Source: Candidatus Nitrotoga arctica (GTDB lineage Bacteria > Pseudomonadota > Gammaproteobacteria > Burkholderiales > Gallionellaceae). Taken from it: a DNA stretch of 64,000 nt. Shown piece by piece: positions 41,678 to 53,794 of the stretch. The notes beneath the pieces were generated by a model, which was not told where the DNA came from, did no database searches, and was given only the letters and a program-made list of their open reading frames with translations. The stretch lies in NCBI RefSeq assembly GCF_918378365.1, contig NZ_OU912926.1, forward strand, positions 2,542,001-2,606,000, in the 5' to 3' direction. Position numbers and translations under genes: made by a program. Within the stretch, counting starts at the first letter, position 1, and the number at the start of each line of letters is the position of its first letter.

Positions 41678-42592
41678 CTATTCTATGCAAGCGGCGCTTT
41701 TAGCCACGCTGGACAACAATCTTACTGGAGTCAGTCGCTGTTCCATAAGATCGGCTACTCCAATGAAGCAACCTGCGCCATATAATCGAACTTTGCCGTC
41801 CGGCAATGCTGCTTCAATGGCAAGCCGCTGCCCTTGAGCAATGCGGGTCACTTGCACCACATCCAGATCAAACACAGGTAGATCCTGCAGCAAACTATCT
41901 AACGGTAAAATGTATGCCTCTCGTTCTAGCATGGTTACCGACTCCATCTGCGCCAAATTATATGCACCTTCAAGGCCAAATCGGCCAATCGCTGTACGGC
42001 GTAATCCTTGTAGGTGCGCACCACACCCCAAAGCCAATCCAATATCTTCGGCCAGCGTGCGCACATACGTGCCCTTACTGCAACGCACTGTAATCTCCAT
42101 CTCGTCACCAGCGAAGCGCTCCAATATCAGCTCGTGTATGATCACGCTACGGCTTGCACGTATTACAGTTTCGCCCTTACGAATGTACTCATACAGTGGT
42201 TTTCCCTGATGTTTGATGGCGCTATGCATAGGCGGCATTTGCTGAATTTCACCGATAAAATTGCGTAACACCGCGCATACCTGTGCTTGATCCAACTCTA
42301 CAGCATAGGTGCTGGTAATTTCGCCCTCGGCATCGCCCGTAGTAGTGGTTTGACCAAGCCGAATCAAGGCACAATAAGTTTTGTCCGCCTCCAGCAATGA
42401 GCTGGTGAACTTGGTAGCCTCGCCAAAACAAACAGGTAACAGACCAGTCGCCAAGGGATCAAGCGTACCAGTATGCCCCGCCTTCTCCGCCTGAAACAAG
42501 CGACGTACCTTTTGTAAGGCGATATTGGAACTGAGTCCTAGAGGCTTGTCGAACAACAAAACGCCATCTAATGGACGCATTATGCGGGTCAT
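41678..42592 (-). CDS. truB: tRNA pseudouridine-55 synthase
   Basis: TruB makes pseudouridine at position 55 in the tRNA T loop. The 304-residue protein has G-H-T-G-T-L-D-P-L-A-T-G-L-L with the catalytic Asp, and the K-G-T-Y-V-R-T-L-A-E-D-I motif, followed by a short PUA-like C-terminal domain. It is two bases from rbfA in the nusA-infB operon. Confidence 0.97.
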   Translation of the reverse strand: MTRIMRPLDGVLLFDKPLGLSSNIALQKVRRLFQAEKAGHTGTLDPLATGLLPVCFGEATKFTSSLLEADKTYCALIRLGQTTTTGDAEGEITSTYAVELDQAQVCAVLRNFIGEIQQMPPMHSAIKHQGKPLYEYIRKGETVIRASRSVIIHELILERFAGDEMEITVRCSKGTYVRTLAEDIGLALGCGAHLQGLRRTAIGRFGLEGAYNLAQMESVTMLEREAYILPLDSLLQDLPVFDLDVVQVTRIAQGQRLAIEAALPDGKVRLYGAGCFIGVADLMEQRLTPVRLLSSVAKSAACIE

Positions 42593-42594
42593 AA

Positions 42595-43053
42595 TTATCT
42601 TCTCGAAACGTCCTTCGCTCCCTCCTTGTCAGGAAGAAGCGAGTGTTCGACTTCGCCCTCCTTTGACAAGCGGCCCAAAGGAGCTTCGGAAGAGCTGTTT
42701 AATGTTTTGTCGCTGGCAACCGCTTGATCAATAAGCTGCGATAAATGCGCGCCACGTTCAATCGACGGATCGTAAATAAAATGCAGTTGCGGCATGATGC
42801 GCAATTTCATTGAATGTGCGAGTTGGCTACGCAAATAACCGCTTGCATGCTCTAAGCCTTGCTGCACTGCATCGCTTACCCCGTCCAGGGTCGTGTAGAA
42901 CACCTTGGCGTGGGAATAATCTTTGGTAACCTCAACTCCCGTGAGAGTGATCATGCGCACGCGCGGATCTTTCACTTCGAGGCGCAACAGTTGAGCCACC
43001 TCGCGCTGAATCTGCTCGGCTATCCGGTCTGTCCTGGCATAGCCTTTAGGCAT
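42595..43053 (-). CDS. rbfA: Ribosome-binding factor A
   Basis: RbfA binds the 30S subunit and helps mature the 16S 5' end. 152 residues with the KH-type core ([14 protein letters not shown], then K-D-P-R-V) and a polar tail longer than in E. coli (about residues 120-152). It overlaps the infB end by eight bases. Confidence 0.96.
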   Translation of the reverse strand: MPKGYARTDRIAEQIQREVAQLLRLEVKDPRVRMITLTGVEVTKDYSHAKVFYTTLDGVSDAVQQGLEHASGYLRSQLAHSMKLRIMPQLHFIYDPSIERGAHLSQLIDQAVASDKTLNSSSEAPLGRLSKEGEVEHSLLPDKEGAKDVSRR

Positions 43054-45673
43054 TTAGAGGGCGGGCCACTTCGATTATTTCAAATACTTCAAGCTGATCG
43101 CCCACTTCAAGGTCATTAAAATTACGCAACGATAAACCACATTCGAAATTTGATCGCACTTCTTTAACGTCATCCTTAAAGCGTTTCAACGAATCCAGTT
43201 CGCCAGTATGAATAACCACATTGTTGTGCAGCACTCGTATCTGTGCATTACGCTTGATTATGCCACTGGTTACGTAGCAACCGACCACAGTGCCAATCTT
43301 GGAGATGACGAATACCTGACGTACTTCCACCATACCAAGGATAACTTCCTTTTTTTCCGGCGCCCGCATACCTGACAGAGCCGCTTTAATATCATCTACC
43401 ATTTCGTAGATAACATTGTAGTACCGCACATCTACGCCAGCAGATTCCGCCAACTTGCGCGCAGCAACATCGGCACGGGTATTAAAACCAATCGCGATTG
43501 CCTTAGAAGCCAGTGCCAGGTTAATGTCGGATTCGCTGATCGCGCCCACGGCACTGTGAATCAGGTTAACTTTGACTTCATCGGTTGATAGTTTTTGCAG
43601 GGCATGTGCAATAGCTTCACAAGAACCCTGCACATCGGTCTTGATAATCAATGGCAGCATACGCACTTCACCTTCTGCCATCTGTTCGAACATATTTTCC
43701 AGCGTGGCGGCCTGCTGCTTGGCTAGTTTCACAGCACGGAACTTGCCTTGACGGAACAAAGCAATTTCACGTGCTTTCTTCTCATCCGAAAGTACTAGCA
43801 CGCTTTCACCCGCTATAGGCACTTCGGATAACCCCTGAATCTCCACTGGAATTGACGGCCCTGCCTCATTTATTGCCTTACCATTCTCATCCAGCATGGC
43901 ACGCACGCGTCCGGATACTACGCCGACTAGCACTGCATCACCCCGCTTCAAGGTACCAGACTGCACCAATATGGTCGCCACTGGCCCCTTGCCCTTATCC
44001 AACCTAGCTTCAATCACAATGCCCTTGGCCAAGCTCAATTTAGGTGCGGTGAGTTGCAGCAATTCAGCTTGCAATAACACACTTTCCAACAAGGAGTCGA
44101 TACCTAGTCCGTTCTTTGCAGACACTTCAACAAACATGGTGTCACCGCCCCAGTCTTCCGGTACCACACCCTCGGCAACCAATTCTTGTTTTACGCGCTC
44201 GGAATTAGCATCAGGCTTATCAATCTTAGTCACCGCTACCACGATGGGTACGTTGGCTGCTTTGGCATGGTGGATTGCCTCTTTGGTCTGCGGCATTACA
44301 CCATCGTCGGCTGCAACTACTAAAATCACAATGTCAGTCACTTTCGAACCGCGTGCCCTCATTGCCGTAAATGCCTCATGGCCCGGCGTATCAAGAAAAG
44401 TAACCATGCCGCGCGGGGTATTTACATGATAAGCGCCGATGTGCTGCGTGATGCCGCCTGCTTCGCCGCTGGCCACGCGGGTTCGACGGATGTAATCTAG
44501 CAATGAGGTCTTACCATGATCAACGTGACCCATCACGGTAACTACTGGAGCGCGCGGCTCGAGAGGAGCATTCTTGTGCTCTTCAGATTCTGTCAGGTAA
44601 GCACTAGGATCATCCGCTTTGGCTGGCTTGGCAATATGCCCCAATTCTTCCACCACAATCATCGCGGTTTCTTGATCCAGCACCTGATTAATGGTCACCA
44701 TGGAGCCCAGTTTCATTAGTGCCTTGATAATTTCGATGGCTTTGATTGACATTTTCTGTGCCAATTCAGCGACACTTATTGTCTCTGGCACCATGACCTC
44801 ATGCACGACGGGTTCAGTCGGCAAAGAGAAAGCATGCTGGGCAGTTTCTTCCTGCTTGACATGCTTGGCATGATGGCGTGGGCTAACATTTCCACGGCCA
44901 GCCGTCCAACCGCCAGGTCGCGCATCAATGACTGCCGGGGTGCGTTTTTTGTGACCAGCCTCGGTCCATGGACTGGCTTTATCTGGGGCGGCGGTTTTAA
45001 CACCTTTTTTGGCCGCAGGCCGAACAACCTTATCACCAGGCTTGGGCATAGGCTTGTGCAGCGTACCTTCGGCCAAATCAGGTTTAGCAACAGCGATTGC
45101 CGCTACTTCGGTAATTGAAACCACATTGATTTCTGGCACTTTAATGGGCGGCACCACAGGTTCGACAACTGGCGCCGCTTTGCGTTTGGCGTGTTCTTTC
45201 TTGGCTTGGACTTCGGCGGCCTGGCGCGAGGCTAATTCTGCCTGATTACGTGCTTCTTCAGTACGCAGAGCAATCTCCTGCTCGCCTAATATTTCCGCTT
45301 TTGAGGTCTTTACTACAGCATGCGCTGGGATGACTTTTACTACAACAACAACTGGTTGTTCTATCTCGACAGCTGTGATTGGTGCAACCACGCGCTTCTT
45401 GCGCACTTCGACTTGAATGGTGCGGGCTCTGCCTGTGCTATCCGCCTTCTTGATCTCCGTGGTTTCACGGCGAGTCAATGTAATTTTTTTACTTTTGGCA
45501 CTGCCACTACCATGCGTGCTGTGCAAATGCTCCAGCAATTGTGCCTTGTCCTGCTCCGATATGCTGTCTGATTCCTGCTGTTTGGCAATCCCGGCCGCCT
45601 GTAGTTGTTCAAGCAGCAATCCAACTGGCAAGCTGAGCTCGCCAGCAAACTGCGCTACATTCATTTTTCCCAT
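43046..45673 (-). CDS. infB: Translation initiation factor IF-2
   Basis: IF-2 is the GTPase that brings fMet-tRNA to the 30S subunit. About 875 residues: an N-terminal IF2-N domain, a long Ala/Lys/Glu-rich linker, then the G domain ([26 protein letters not shown]) and domains II-IV. The ATG at 45673 has AAGGGG upstream. A gap of about 250 bases separates it from nusA, longer than usual; I see no gene or hairpin there. Confidence 0.97.
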   Translation of the reverse strand: MGKMNVAQFAGELSLPVGLLLEQLQAAGIAKQQESDSISEQDKAQLLEHLHSTHGSGSAKSKKITLTRRETTEIKKADSTGRARTIQVEVRKKRVVAPITAVEIEQPVVVVVKVIPAHAVVKTSKAEILGEQEIALRTEEARNQAELASRQAAEVQAKKEHAKRKAAPVVEPVVPPIKVPEINVVSITEVAAIAVAKPDLAEGTLHKPMPKPGDKVVRPAAKKGVKTAAPDKASPWTEAGHKKRTPAVIDARPGGWTAGRGNVSPRHHAKHVKQEETAQHAFSLPTEPVVHEVMVPETISVAELAQKMSIKAIEIIKALMKLGSMVTINQVLDQETAMIVVEELGHIAKPAKADDPSAYLTESEEHKNAPLEPRAPVVTVMGHVDHGKTSLLDYIRRTRVASGEAGGITQHIGAYHVNTPRGMVTFLDTPGHEAFTAMRARGSKVTDIVILVVAADDGVMPQTKEAIHHAKAANVPIVVAVTKIDKPDANSERVKQELVAEGVVPEDWGGDTMFVEVSAKNGLGIDSLLESVLLQAELLQLTAPKLSLAKGIVIEARLDKGKGPVATILVQSGTLKRGDAVLVGVVSGRVRAMLDENGKAINEAGPSIPVEIQGLSEVPIAGESVLVLSDEKKAREIALFRQGKFRAVKLAKQQAATLENMFEQMAEGEVRMLPLIIKTDVQGSCEAIAHALQKLSTDEVKVNLIHSAVGAISESDINLALASKAIAIGFNTRADVAARKLAESAGVDVRYYNVIYEMVDDIKAALSGMRAPEKKEVILGMVEVRQVFVISKIGTVVGCYVTSGIIKRNAQIRVLHNNVVIHTGELDSLKRFKDDVKEVRSNFECGLSLRNFNDLEVGDQLEVFEIIEVARPLNA

Positions 45674-45920
45674 CACTACCCCTTAACCCCCAAAATTTGA
45701 GACTTATAGCTCTCAATACTCAACAGAAACAGTAACCAGAACCGCTTTAAATAATTTATGCCCTCGCTAGTCTTTACCAAGCAAGATTTTGTTCATCGAA
45801 TATGCATATATGACCGCATTGACCCTTATACAAAATTTGTATATTTAATAATATTTGGAATATCTATCATACAAATTTATGAATCGTTCGGGTTAACATA
45901 ATTATCCTAAGTCAACTCCA

Positions 45921-47393
45921 TTAAACAAACCAAGGAGCGCGGGCAGCCATAATTAACCGATTTGCGCGTTCTTCATCTATGCCCGCCTGTTCAACCAGTT
46001 CGTCCACGGCCAAATCAGCAAGCTGTTCCTGTGTGCCGATGCCCTTGCTTGCTAGAACGCGCGCGGTTTGCTCGTCCATACCATCAAGTTTAACCAAATC
46101 CTCAATGTTATGCTCCACCAGCTCTTCATTGACAATTGCTGCAGTCAGCAGAGCATTACGCGCACGGCTACGCAACTCATTCACTGTTGCCTCGTCCAGT
46201 GATTCGATTTCCAGCATTTCATTCAGTGGCACATAAGCCACTTCCTCTAGTGTATTAAAACCTTCCTGGACTAGAATATCCGCCACCTCTGCATCCACAT
46301 CGAGCTTGCCCATGAATAAATCACGCACCTTGGAAAATTCCTGCTCATTCTTCTGGCTGGATTCCTCCATAGTCATAATATTAAGCTCCCATCCGGTCAA
46401 CTCACTGGCCAAGCGTACATTCTGCCCATTTCGACCAATAGCCTGCGCAAGATTTTCTTCCTCAACTACCACATCCATGCTGTGATTGTCTTCATCTACC
46501 ATAATGCTGGTCACGTCAGCGGGGGCCAGGGCATTGATTACACTGGTAGCAGGGTCTTCCGACCACAATACAATGTCAACACGCTCGCCCGCCAACTCAT
46601 TGGTTACAGCCTGCACACGTGAGCCACGCATGCCCACACAAGTGCCAATCGGATCTATCCGCTTATCGTGGGAGCGTACCGATATCTTTGCGCGAACTCC
46701 TGGATCGCGCGCAGCACTAACTATCTCCAGCAGCCCCTCCTCAACTTCCGGAACTTCAAGTTCAAACAATTTAATCAAGAATTCAGGTGTGATGCGCGAC
46801 AGGGTAATTTGCGGTCCACGTATTGAACGATCCACACGCAATAAATAGGCGCGCACACGATCTCCAACACGCATATTCTCTTTTGGAATCATCTGATCAC
46901 GTGGCAGCAGCGCTTCAATCTTACCAAACTCGACGATGGCATTGCCACGCTCGATGCGCTTTACCGTGCCGGATATCAAATGCTCCTTTCGCTCCATGAA
47001 GTCACTTAGAATCTGTTCGCGCTCAGCGTCACGGATTTTCTGAAAGATCACCTGTTTGGCTGCTTGTGCACCTATACGTCCAAAGTCAATGGACTCTAAA
47101 GGCTCTTCAATAAATTCTTCCAACTGAATATCCGGATTACGTTTCCGAGCCTCGCTAAGCTTGACATGCAGATCAGGCGTTTCGAAAGTTTCATCATCCA
47201 TTACCTGCCAGCAACGAAATGACACATATTCACCCGTGTTACGGTCAATACTGACACGTACATCAGACTCCTCGATAAAACGCTTCTTGGTTGCGGACGC
47301 CAAAGCAGACTCCAGCGCACCAAACACGATTCCCTTGTCCACGTTTTTTTCACGCGCCAAGGCATCAACTAACAATAAAACTTCACGACTCAT
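45921..47393 (-). CDS. nusA: Transcription termination/antitermination factor NusA
   Basis: NusA binds RNA polymerase and controls pausing and termination. About 490 residues: an N-terminal polymerase-binding domain, S1 ([13 protein letters not shown]), two KH domains ([10 protein letters not shown] and [11 protein letters not shown]), and two C-terminal acidic repeats as in other gamma/betaproteobacteria. The ATG at 47393 is six bases after GGAGG. Confidence 0.97.
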   Translation of the reverse strand: MSREVLLLVDALAREKNVDKGIVFGALESALASATKKRFIEESDVRVSIDRNTGEYVSFRCWQVMDDETFETPDLHVKLSEARKRNPDIQLEEFIEEPLESIDFGRIGAQAAKQVIFQKIRDAEREQILSDFMERKEHLISGTVKRIERGNAIVEFGKIEALLPRDQMIPKENMRVGDRVRAYLLRVDRSIRGPQITLSRITPEFLIKLFELEVPEVEEGLLEIVSAARDPGVRAKISVRSHDKRIDPIGTCVGMRGSRVQAVTNELAGERVDIVLWSEDPATSVINALAPADVTSIMVDEDNHSMDVVVEEENLAQAIGRNGQNVRLASELTGWELNIMTMEESSQKNEQEFSKVRDLFMGKLDVDAEVADILVQEGFNTLEEVAYVPLNEMLEIESLDEATVNELRSRARNALLTAAIVNEELVEHNIEDLVKLDGMDEQTARVLASKGIGTQEQLADLAVDELVEQAGIDEERANRLIMAARAPWFV

Positions 47394-47626
47394 CACTGCC
47401 TCCAACCAACCGGAATGTTTTTCAAACTAACACGCTCACTCGCTTATTTTTTATACTTAATATTTGTTATGTTAAATTTTATTTCAGCCAGATGCATAAG
47501 TAACCATCCTGCTCTTCCACATTGCGGGGCCAGACAAACACAACTTTTTTATGCATAACGCGTAAAGCGAATTTTAAAAGCATTCGTTTTAAGCAAATCG
47601 TTTACCGCAAGCAAACGGTCATAATA

Positions 47627-48052
47627 TTAAAATGTAGGCACTAAATGCGCCTTATCCAAATTCGATAGCTCGATCAACACCTGCTTGTCATCCACATCTA
47701 ACTGTAATACACCATTCTCAAGGCTACCGAGAATGCCGATGAAATTCTTACGACCTGCCAACGGGATGCGCAATTTTAACTGCGCCTTCTGGCCGCGAAA
47801 GCGTATAAAATCTGCTTCTTTCTTGATCGGCCGATCCAACCCCGGAGATGAAACTTCAAGGCGCCCGTAACTCACCCCCTCTACTGCAAGCAAGCGGGTC
47901 AGCTGGTGACTGACTAATTCACAATCTTTCACCGTAATTCCCATTACCTGATCGAGAAGTACTCGCATCAAGCCCCTGCCAGATAATTCAAAGTCAACTA
48001 ACTCATACCCCAAGCCAGTCACCGTCGTTTCCACCAATCTCGCCACATCCAT
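47627..48052 (-). CDS. rimP: Ribosome maturation factor RimP
   Basis: RimP is needed for 30S maturation. About 141 residues, with the family N-terminus (V-E-T-T-V-T-G-L-G-Y-E-L-V-D-F-E-L) and S-S-P-G-L-D-R-P-I-K. The start is taken as ATG 48052 (M-D-V-A-R-L-V); ATG 48058 and GTG 48064 are in frame. First gene of the nusA operon. A terminator-like palindrome lies just upstream of it. Confidence 0.95.
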   Translation of the reverse strand: MDVARLVETTVTGLGYELVDFELSGRGLMRVLLDQVMGITVKDCELVSHQLTRLLAVEGVSYGRLEVSSPGLDRPIKKEADFIRFRGQKAQLKLRIPLAGRKNFIGILGSLENGVLQLDVDDKQVLIELSNLDKAHLVPTF

Positions 48053-48065
48053 AATCATGCCCACA

Positions 48066-48089
48066 AATAAAAAATGGGCCTAGGCCCAT
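48066..48089 (-). terminator. Terminator-like palindrome in the rimP leader
   Basis: ATGGGCCTAGGCCCAT (48074-48089) is a perfect 16-base palindrome. On the minus strand a TTTTTTATTTG tract follows, and the first in-frame start codon of rimP lies only about ten bases further on. It could end an upstream transcript or act as an attenuator for the rimP-nusA-infB operon. Confidence 0.75.
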
Positions 48090-48315
48090 CTGGAAAACTG
48101 CACGGATTATAGCAAAAATAATCTGTTAGTGGAAATTGACCTCACCTCATTATTATTCTACAGGATTTGTGCGGTCAATTATTTGGCTATGTCATCATTA
48201 AATAATGATGTAATTTTTATCTTAAATCTTTGCGTCGAATGACCTACAGAAAATTTCAATGGAGATCATCATGAGAAACGCAGAATTATTGAACTAACAA
48301 TCCGACGAACAAAAA

Positions 48316-48687
48316 CTACATTAGCAGAGCGAGTATTTCGCGGATTTCTCGGCGTAATTCAGACGAATTAGCGGATGGCTGAAGCAGTTTTAGCTGTGAA
48401 TCTTCTACCCGTTGTTCGATAAAACTATTGAGGCGACCACGAGCTCCACTGATAGTGAAACCCTCTTCATATAGCAATTGCCTGATACGACGTATGAGTA
48501 AAACTTCATGATGCTGGTAGTAGCGCCGATTACCACCCCGTTTTACTGGTTTAAGTTGGGTAAACTCCTGCTCCCAATAACGCAATACATGCGCCTTGAC
48601 CCCGCACAAGTCACTAACTTCGCCAATAGTAAAATACCGCTTCGCCGGAATCAATGGCAGGGCGGAATTAAGCTTGTGGTTTTCCAT
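48316..48687 (-). CDS. MerR-family transcriptional regulator
   Basis: 123 residues with an N-terminal MerR-type winged helix ([13 protein letters not shown], then L-R-Y-W-E-Q-E-F) and a short helical tail, but no cysteine-rich effector site. This short MerR-like protein follows ihfA in many proteobacteria; its regulon is unknown to me. It overlaps ihfA by 20 bases, so the two are coupled. Confidence 0.9.
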   Translation of the reverse strand: MENHKLNSALPLIPAKRYFTIGEVSDLCGVKAHVLRYWEQEFTQLKPVKRGGNRRYYQHHEVLLIRRIRQLLYEEGFTISGARGRLNSFIEQRVEDSQLKLLQPSANSSELRREIREILALLM

Positions 48688-48973
48688 GATAGTTCATCTC
48701 TACCATACTCTTGAGTTTCTGGCTGGGATGAAAAGTGACTACACGACGTGCCGTTATAGGGATATCTTCGCCTGTCTTTGGATTGCGCCCGGGGCGCTGA
48801 GGCTTATCACGTAGCTGAAAATTGCCAAAACCGGACAGCTTGACACTTTCACCATGTTCAAGTTGAGCACGAATTTCCTCGAAATAGGACTCAACCATAT
48901 CTTTGGCTTCACGCTTATTCAAGCCAACTTTGTCAAACAGTAAATCAGCGAGCTCTGCTTTGGTCAATGTCAT
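48668..48973 (-). CDS. ihfA: Integration host factor alpha subunit
   Basis: IhfA pairs with IhfB to bend DNA at specific sites. 101 residues with the DNABII arms and body ([21 protein letters not shown]). It lies directly after pheT, the conserved place for ihfA. Confidence 0.97.
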   Translation of the reverse strand: MTLTKAELADLLFDKVGLNKREAKDMVESYFEEIRAQLEHGESVKLSGFGNFQLRDKPQRPGRNPKTGEDIPITARRVVTFHPSQKLKSMVEMNYHGKPQA

Positions 48974-48983
48974 TGATCACCCC

Positions 48984-51335
48984 TTATATACGCACCTGCG
49001 CACCATGCTGTTGCAAAACCGCGGTCAACCGCGCGATACTTAGTTCAATTTCACTATCAATTAATGTTTTTTGAGTATCTTGCAATAACACACGGAAAGC
49101 AAGGCTTTTTTTTCCATCCCCCACACCTTTGCCACGATATAGATCAAACAACGCAAACTCTGCCACATAAGAAGTATTACTTCCTAGCATAGCATCCAAT
49201 AAAGATTGGACCGTTACACTTTCATCCACGACTACGGCAATATCGCGACGCACTGGCGGAAACTTAGAAATATCGATGGCATGTGGTACATCGGCTGATA
49301 TCAAGGCATCAAGCTCAACCTCAAACCACACCACTGCCTGCGAAATTCCATACTGCTGCAACCACTTCGGATGCAACTCTCCTATCCAACCCACTACCTG
49401 TCCATGCAGCAATATTTGTGCCGAACGTCCAGGGTGTGAGGCAGGATGCGGTGACGCTAAAAAACTTAATAGCACGGGGGCAAACAGCGCTTCTACATCT
49501 GCCTTTACATCGTAAAAATCCACGCTGCGCACCGCTACACCCCATTGTTCAGGAAGCTGCGTGCCATAACACAATCCCGCGAACCGCTCACGTTGGGCAT
49601 GACTTCCACCTGTAAAACACACTCCTGTTTCAAACAATCGCACACGCGATTGTTTACGTGCAAAGTTTATACGCAAGGCACCGATCAAACCACCTAAAAG
49701 ACTGCTACGCATTACCGCCAATTGACTAGAGATGGGGTTTTTCAGAGTAACGGGCGTGGTATTAGCACACAAATCACGCTCGACCTCTGCATCAAGAAAA
49801 GCATAACTGATCGTTTCTTGATAGTCGCGTGCCACCATCAGTTGACGCATGCAAGATACTGAACGCAGTGTTTCTGTTTGCGGCACCATCATAACTGCAG
49901 TTTGTGGCGGCTGTGCCGGAATGTTATCGTAACCGGCTATCCGTGCGATTTCCTCGATCAAGTCCACTTCCAGTGACAGGTCAAAGCGATAGCTAGGCGG
50001 TGTTACATGGAAATCATCACCCTGCTGTTCAAATTTAAACTGCAAGCGTTGCAGCAAAGCGGTGATTTGGGCAGTATCCAGCATAATACCCAAAACGCGT
50101 TTTACTCGGCTGGTGCGTAACATTATCGTATCGCGTGCTGGCAATTTTCCATGCACCTCGCTGATCACCCCAGCTTGCCCACCACAAATTTCCAGCAACA
50201 ATTGTGTTGCACGCTCCAGCGCCATGCGTGTCGCGGTGAAATCTACACCACGCTCAAAACGATATGAAGAATCAGTGGAAATGGTCAATCTACGCGCCTT
50301 TCCAACAATTACATCGGGTACGAAGAAGGCACTCTCCAGAAAGACATCACGAGTGGCTGTTTCCACGCTGCTGGCCGCGCCACCCATAATTCCAGCCAAT
50401 GCCAGCAATCGCGTATCATCTGCAACCACCAGCATGTCATCCTGCAGCATGACGTTTTGTCCATTAAGCAAAGCCAATTCCTCATCCGCTCGCGCATAGC
50501 GCACTATAATGCCACCGGCAAGTTTTGCCAGGTCGTAGGCATGGAGGGGCTGACCTAGTTCAAGCATGACGTAATTGGTAATATCTACCACCGCGTTGAT
50601 ACTGCGCAGCCCGCCACGCTCCAAACGGCGCATCATCCATAACGGCGTCGCAGCAGCGGAATTCACACTGCGCACGATGCGGCCGCAATATAATCGGCAA
50701 GCTTCGGGAGCATCAATATTTACCGCTAAAGTTTCAGTCAAACTCGACAGAACGGGATCAATCTTCAGCGCATTCAATGTGCCGCCGGTAATCGCCGCCA
50801 CTTCCCGCGCCACGCCCACCATGCTTAAGCAATCACTACGGTTAGGTGTGAGCTTCAAAGTGAACAGCATATCGTCTAATTCTAGATATTCGCGTAGCCC
50901 TCCCCCCACCGGCGCATCCTCAGGCAACAACCATAGACCTTGGCTGTCTTCGGCCAATCCCAATTCACTGGCAGAGCACAACATGCCGGAGGAATCGACA
51001 TTGCGCACCTTGGCTTGCTTTATAACAAAGTCGCCTGGCAATACCGCCCCGATGCGCGCGCAAGGCACTTTCATACCAACGGCAACATTGGGTGCGCCGC
51101 AAACGATAGTCAATGGCGCAGCCTCACCTACATTGACCTGGCACAGACTTAGCCGATCCGCATTAGGATGTTTGATCACCTCCAGCACTTCCGCCACTAT
51201 TACATTGCTGAATACAGGCGCAACTGATTCCAGCGCTTCCACTTCCAGCCCAGCCATGGTCAACGCATGAGCCAGCTCGAGGCTGGAAAGCTCGGGATTG
51301 ATCCAGTACCTTAACCAATTCTCAGAAAATTTCAT
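48984..51335 (-). CDS. pheT: Phenylalanine-tRNA ligase beta subunit
   Basis: PheT forms the (αβ)2 enzyme with PheS. The 783-residue protein has an N-terminal EMAP/OB-like tRNA-binding domain (V-G-E-A-A-P-L-T-I-V-C-G-A-P-N-V), the B3/B4 editing domain, B5, a catalytic-like core and a C-terminal anticodon-binding domain. It starts one base after pheS. Confidence 0.97.
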   Translation of the reverse strand: MKFSENWLRYWINPELSSLELAHALTMAGLEVEALESVAPVFSNVIVAEVLEVIKHPNADRLSLCQVNVGEAAPLTIVCGAPNVAVGMKVPCARIGAVLPGDFVIKQAKVRNVDSSGMLCSASELGLAEDSQGLWLLPEDAPVGGGLREYLELDDMLFTLKLTPNRSDCLSMVGVAREVAAITGGTLNALKIDPVLSSLTETLAVNIDAPEACRLYCGRIVRSVNSAAATPLWMMRRLERGGLRSINAVVDITNYVMLELGQPLHAYDLAKLAGGIIVRYARADEELALLNGQNVMLQDDMLVVADDTRLLALAGIMGGAASSVETATRDVFLESAFFVPDVIVGKARRLTISTDSSYRFERGVDFTATRMALERATQLLLEICGGQAGVISEVHGKLPARDTIMLRTSRVKRVLGIMLDTAQITALLQRLQFKFEQQGDDFHVTPPSYRFDLSLEVDLIEEIARIAGYDNIPAQPPQTAVMMVPQTETLRSVSCMRQLMVARDYQETISYAFLDAEVERDLCANTTPVTLKNPISSQLAVMRSSLLGGLIGALRINFARKQSRVRLFETGVCFTGGSHAQRERFAGLCYGTQLPEQWGVAVRSVDFYDVKADVEALFAPVLLSFLASPHPASHPGRSAQILLHGQVVGWIGELHPKWLQQYGISQAVVWFEVELDALISADVPHAIDISKFPPVRRDIAVVVDESVTVQSLLDAMLGSNTSYVAEFALFDLYRGKGVGDGKKSLAFRVLLQDTQKTLIDSEIELSIARLTAVLQQHGAQVRI

Positions 51336-51336
51336 G

Positions 51337-52368
<1,032 letters not shown>

Positions 52369-52496
52369 TTATGTATCTACCCTGACAGGGGAGACAGAAA
52401 GGTTAGTGGCGTAATCTGGTCGAGATCGCAAACTGCAAGAAAGTCGCTCAGAAAAGTTAATTCCTAATCAAGCATATAACTTGAACTACTTTATAC

Positions 52497-52525
52497 AAAC
52501 AAAAAAGAGGCGCCAAACGCCTCTT
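52497..52525 (-). terminator. Terminator after rplT
   Basis: AAGAGGCG (52505-52512) pairs with CGCCTCTT (52518-52525) around five bases. Read on the minus strand a T tract follows. It ends the infC-rpmI-rplT transcript or attenuates entry into pheST. Confidence 0.9.
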
Positions 52526-52545
52526 AAATGTGGTTTAGCTTACGC

Positions 52546-52905
52546 TTAAACGCCGAGGCTGGCTTTGGCCTGTCCAACAATCTGTATGAAGGCAAGCTTA
52601 TCAAATACGGCAATATCCGCCAACACCTTGCGGTCGATGCTAATTGCAGCTTTCTTCAAGCCGTTCATGAACACACTGTAGCTCAGTCCTTGCTCACGTG
52701 CCGCTGCATTAATACGTGCAATCCACAATGTACGGAACTGGCGCTTGCGTTGTCGACGATCACGATAGGCGTATTGGCCAGCCTTCATTACTGCTTCTTT
52801 GGCAATACGATAGACATTTTTACGGCGGCCACGATAACCCTTGGCCAGATCTAAAACTTTCTTATGGCGCGCTCGCGCCGTTACACCACGTTTAACTCTT
52901 GGCAT
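52546..52905 (-). CDS. rplT: 50S ribosomal protein L20
   Basis: L20 is an early 50S assembly protein. 119 residues, basic, with the N-terminal [16 protein letters not shown] and the family [10 protein letters not shown]. In E. coli it represses its own operon; whether that applies here cannot be seen. Confidence 0.98.
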   Translation of the reverse strand: MPRVKRGVTARARHKKVLDLAKGYRGRRKNVYRIAKEAVMKAGQYAYRDRRQRKRQFRTLWIARINAAAREQGLSYSVFMNGLKKAAISIDRKVLADIAVFDKLAFIQIVGQAKASLGV

Positions 52906-52914
52906 GTTTACTCC

Positions 52915-53112
52915 TTATGCGTAGGGCATCATGGCGCGAATAGACGCCGTGTTGCTTGCGTGAACTTCGGTAGTACCACGCAATTGACGCTTGCTCTTGG
53001 TGGTCTTTTTGGTCAGGATGTGGCGCTTGAATGCTTGTGCGCGCTTAATGCTGCCGCCTGCACGCACTTTAAAACGCTTTGCAGCACCACTTTTTGTTTT
53101 CATTTTAGGCAT
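52915..53112 (-). CDS. rpmI: 50S ribosomal protein L35
   Basis: 65 residues beginning [14 protein letters not shown] and very basic. The ATG at 53112 follows AAAGGAG, so the longer upstream open frame (to 53238) is not used. It lies nine bases upstream of rplT. Confidence 0.97.
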   Translation of the reverse strand: MPKMKTKSGAAKRFKVRAGGSIKRAQAFKRHILTKKTTKSKRQLRGTTEVHASNTASIRAMMPYA

Positions 53113-53254
53113 AACAACTCCTTTATTTGATGACACCAGGAGGCTCCTGGCAGGAACACTTAAAAACCTGGGATCACTTATCTGGGACTGTTTACTGCTA
53201 GTCTGCTCTGACCAATCCCTTAACCCGAGCAAAATCAAAAATTACCACATTAAA

Positions 53255-53773
53255 TTATTTTTTCTTCGGCGCCAGTACCATCACCATCTGACGACCCTCC
53301 ATTTTAGGGTACTGTTCCACGGTACCGTGTTCCCCGAGATCAGCCATGACCCGTTCCATCATTTGCATGCCAATACCCTGATGCGCAATTTCACGCCCAC
53401 GAAAACGTAACGTGATTTTGGTCTTATCACCTTCTCCTAGAAATCGAGTCAGGTTACGTAATTTGATATTGTAATCACCATCATCCGTGCCAGGCCTGAA
53501 CTTGACTTCCTTTATCTGAATCTGCTTTTGTTTAAGCTTAGCCTCGTGCTGCTTCTTGCTCTCGGCATACTTGAACTTGCCAATATCCATGATACGACAA
53601 ACCGGCGGCTCCGCCATCGGCGCAACTTCCACCAAATCCAAATCAGCCTCTTCAGCTAAGCGTAGCGCTTCCGCGACTGCCACAACACCGAGTGGCTCCC
53701 CTTCTACACCAACCAGCCGCACCTGAGGTGCTGTTATTTGCTCGTTAAGGCGTTGTTCTTTATCCTGAGCTAT
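53255..53773 (-). CDS. infC: Translation initiation factor IF-3, AUA start
   Basis: IF-3 checks the start codon and keeps ribosomal subunits apart. About 172 residues. The usual N-terminus ([18 protein letters not shown]) has no ATG, GTG or TTG before it, apart from a GTG inside that motif at 53722. The first plausible start is ATA at 53773, eight bases after GGAG, giving I-A-Q-D-K-E-Q-R. A rare start codon is the known device by which IF-3 represses its own synthesis (AUU in E. coli). It lies 21 bases after thrS. Confidence 0.93.
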   Translation of the reverse strand: MAQDKEQRLNEQITAPQVRLVGVEGEPLGVVAVAEALRLAEEADLDLVEVAPMAEPPVCRIMDIGKFKYAESKKQHEAKLKQKQIQIKEVKFRPGTDDGDYNIKLRNLTRFLGEGDKTKITLRFRGREIAHQGIGMQMMERVMADLGEHGTVEQYPKMEGRQMVMVLAPKKK

Positions 53774-53794
53774 TGCAGTTTCTCCATCAAAAAA

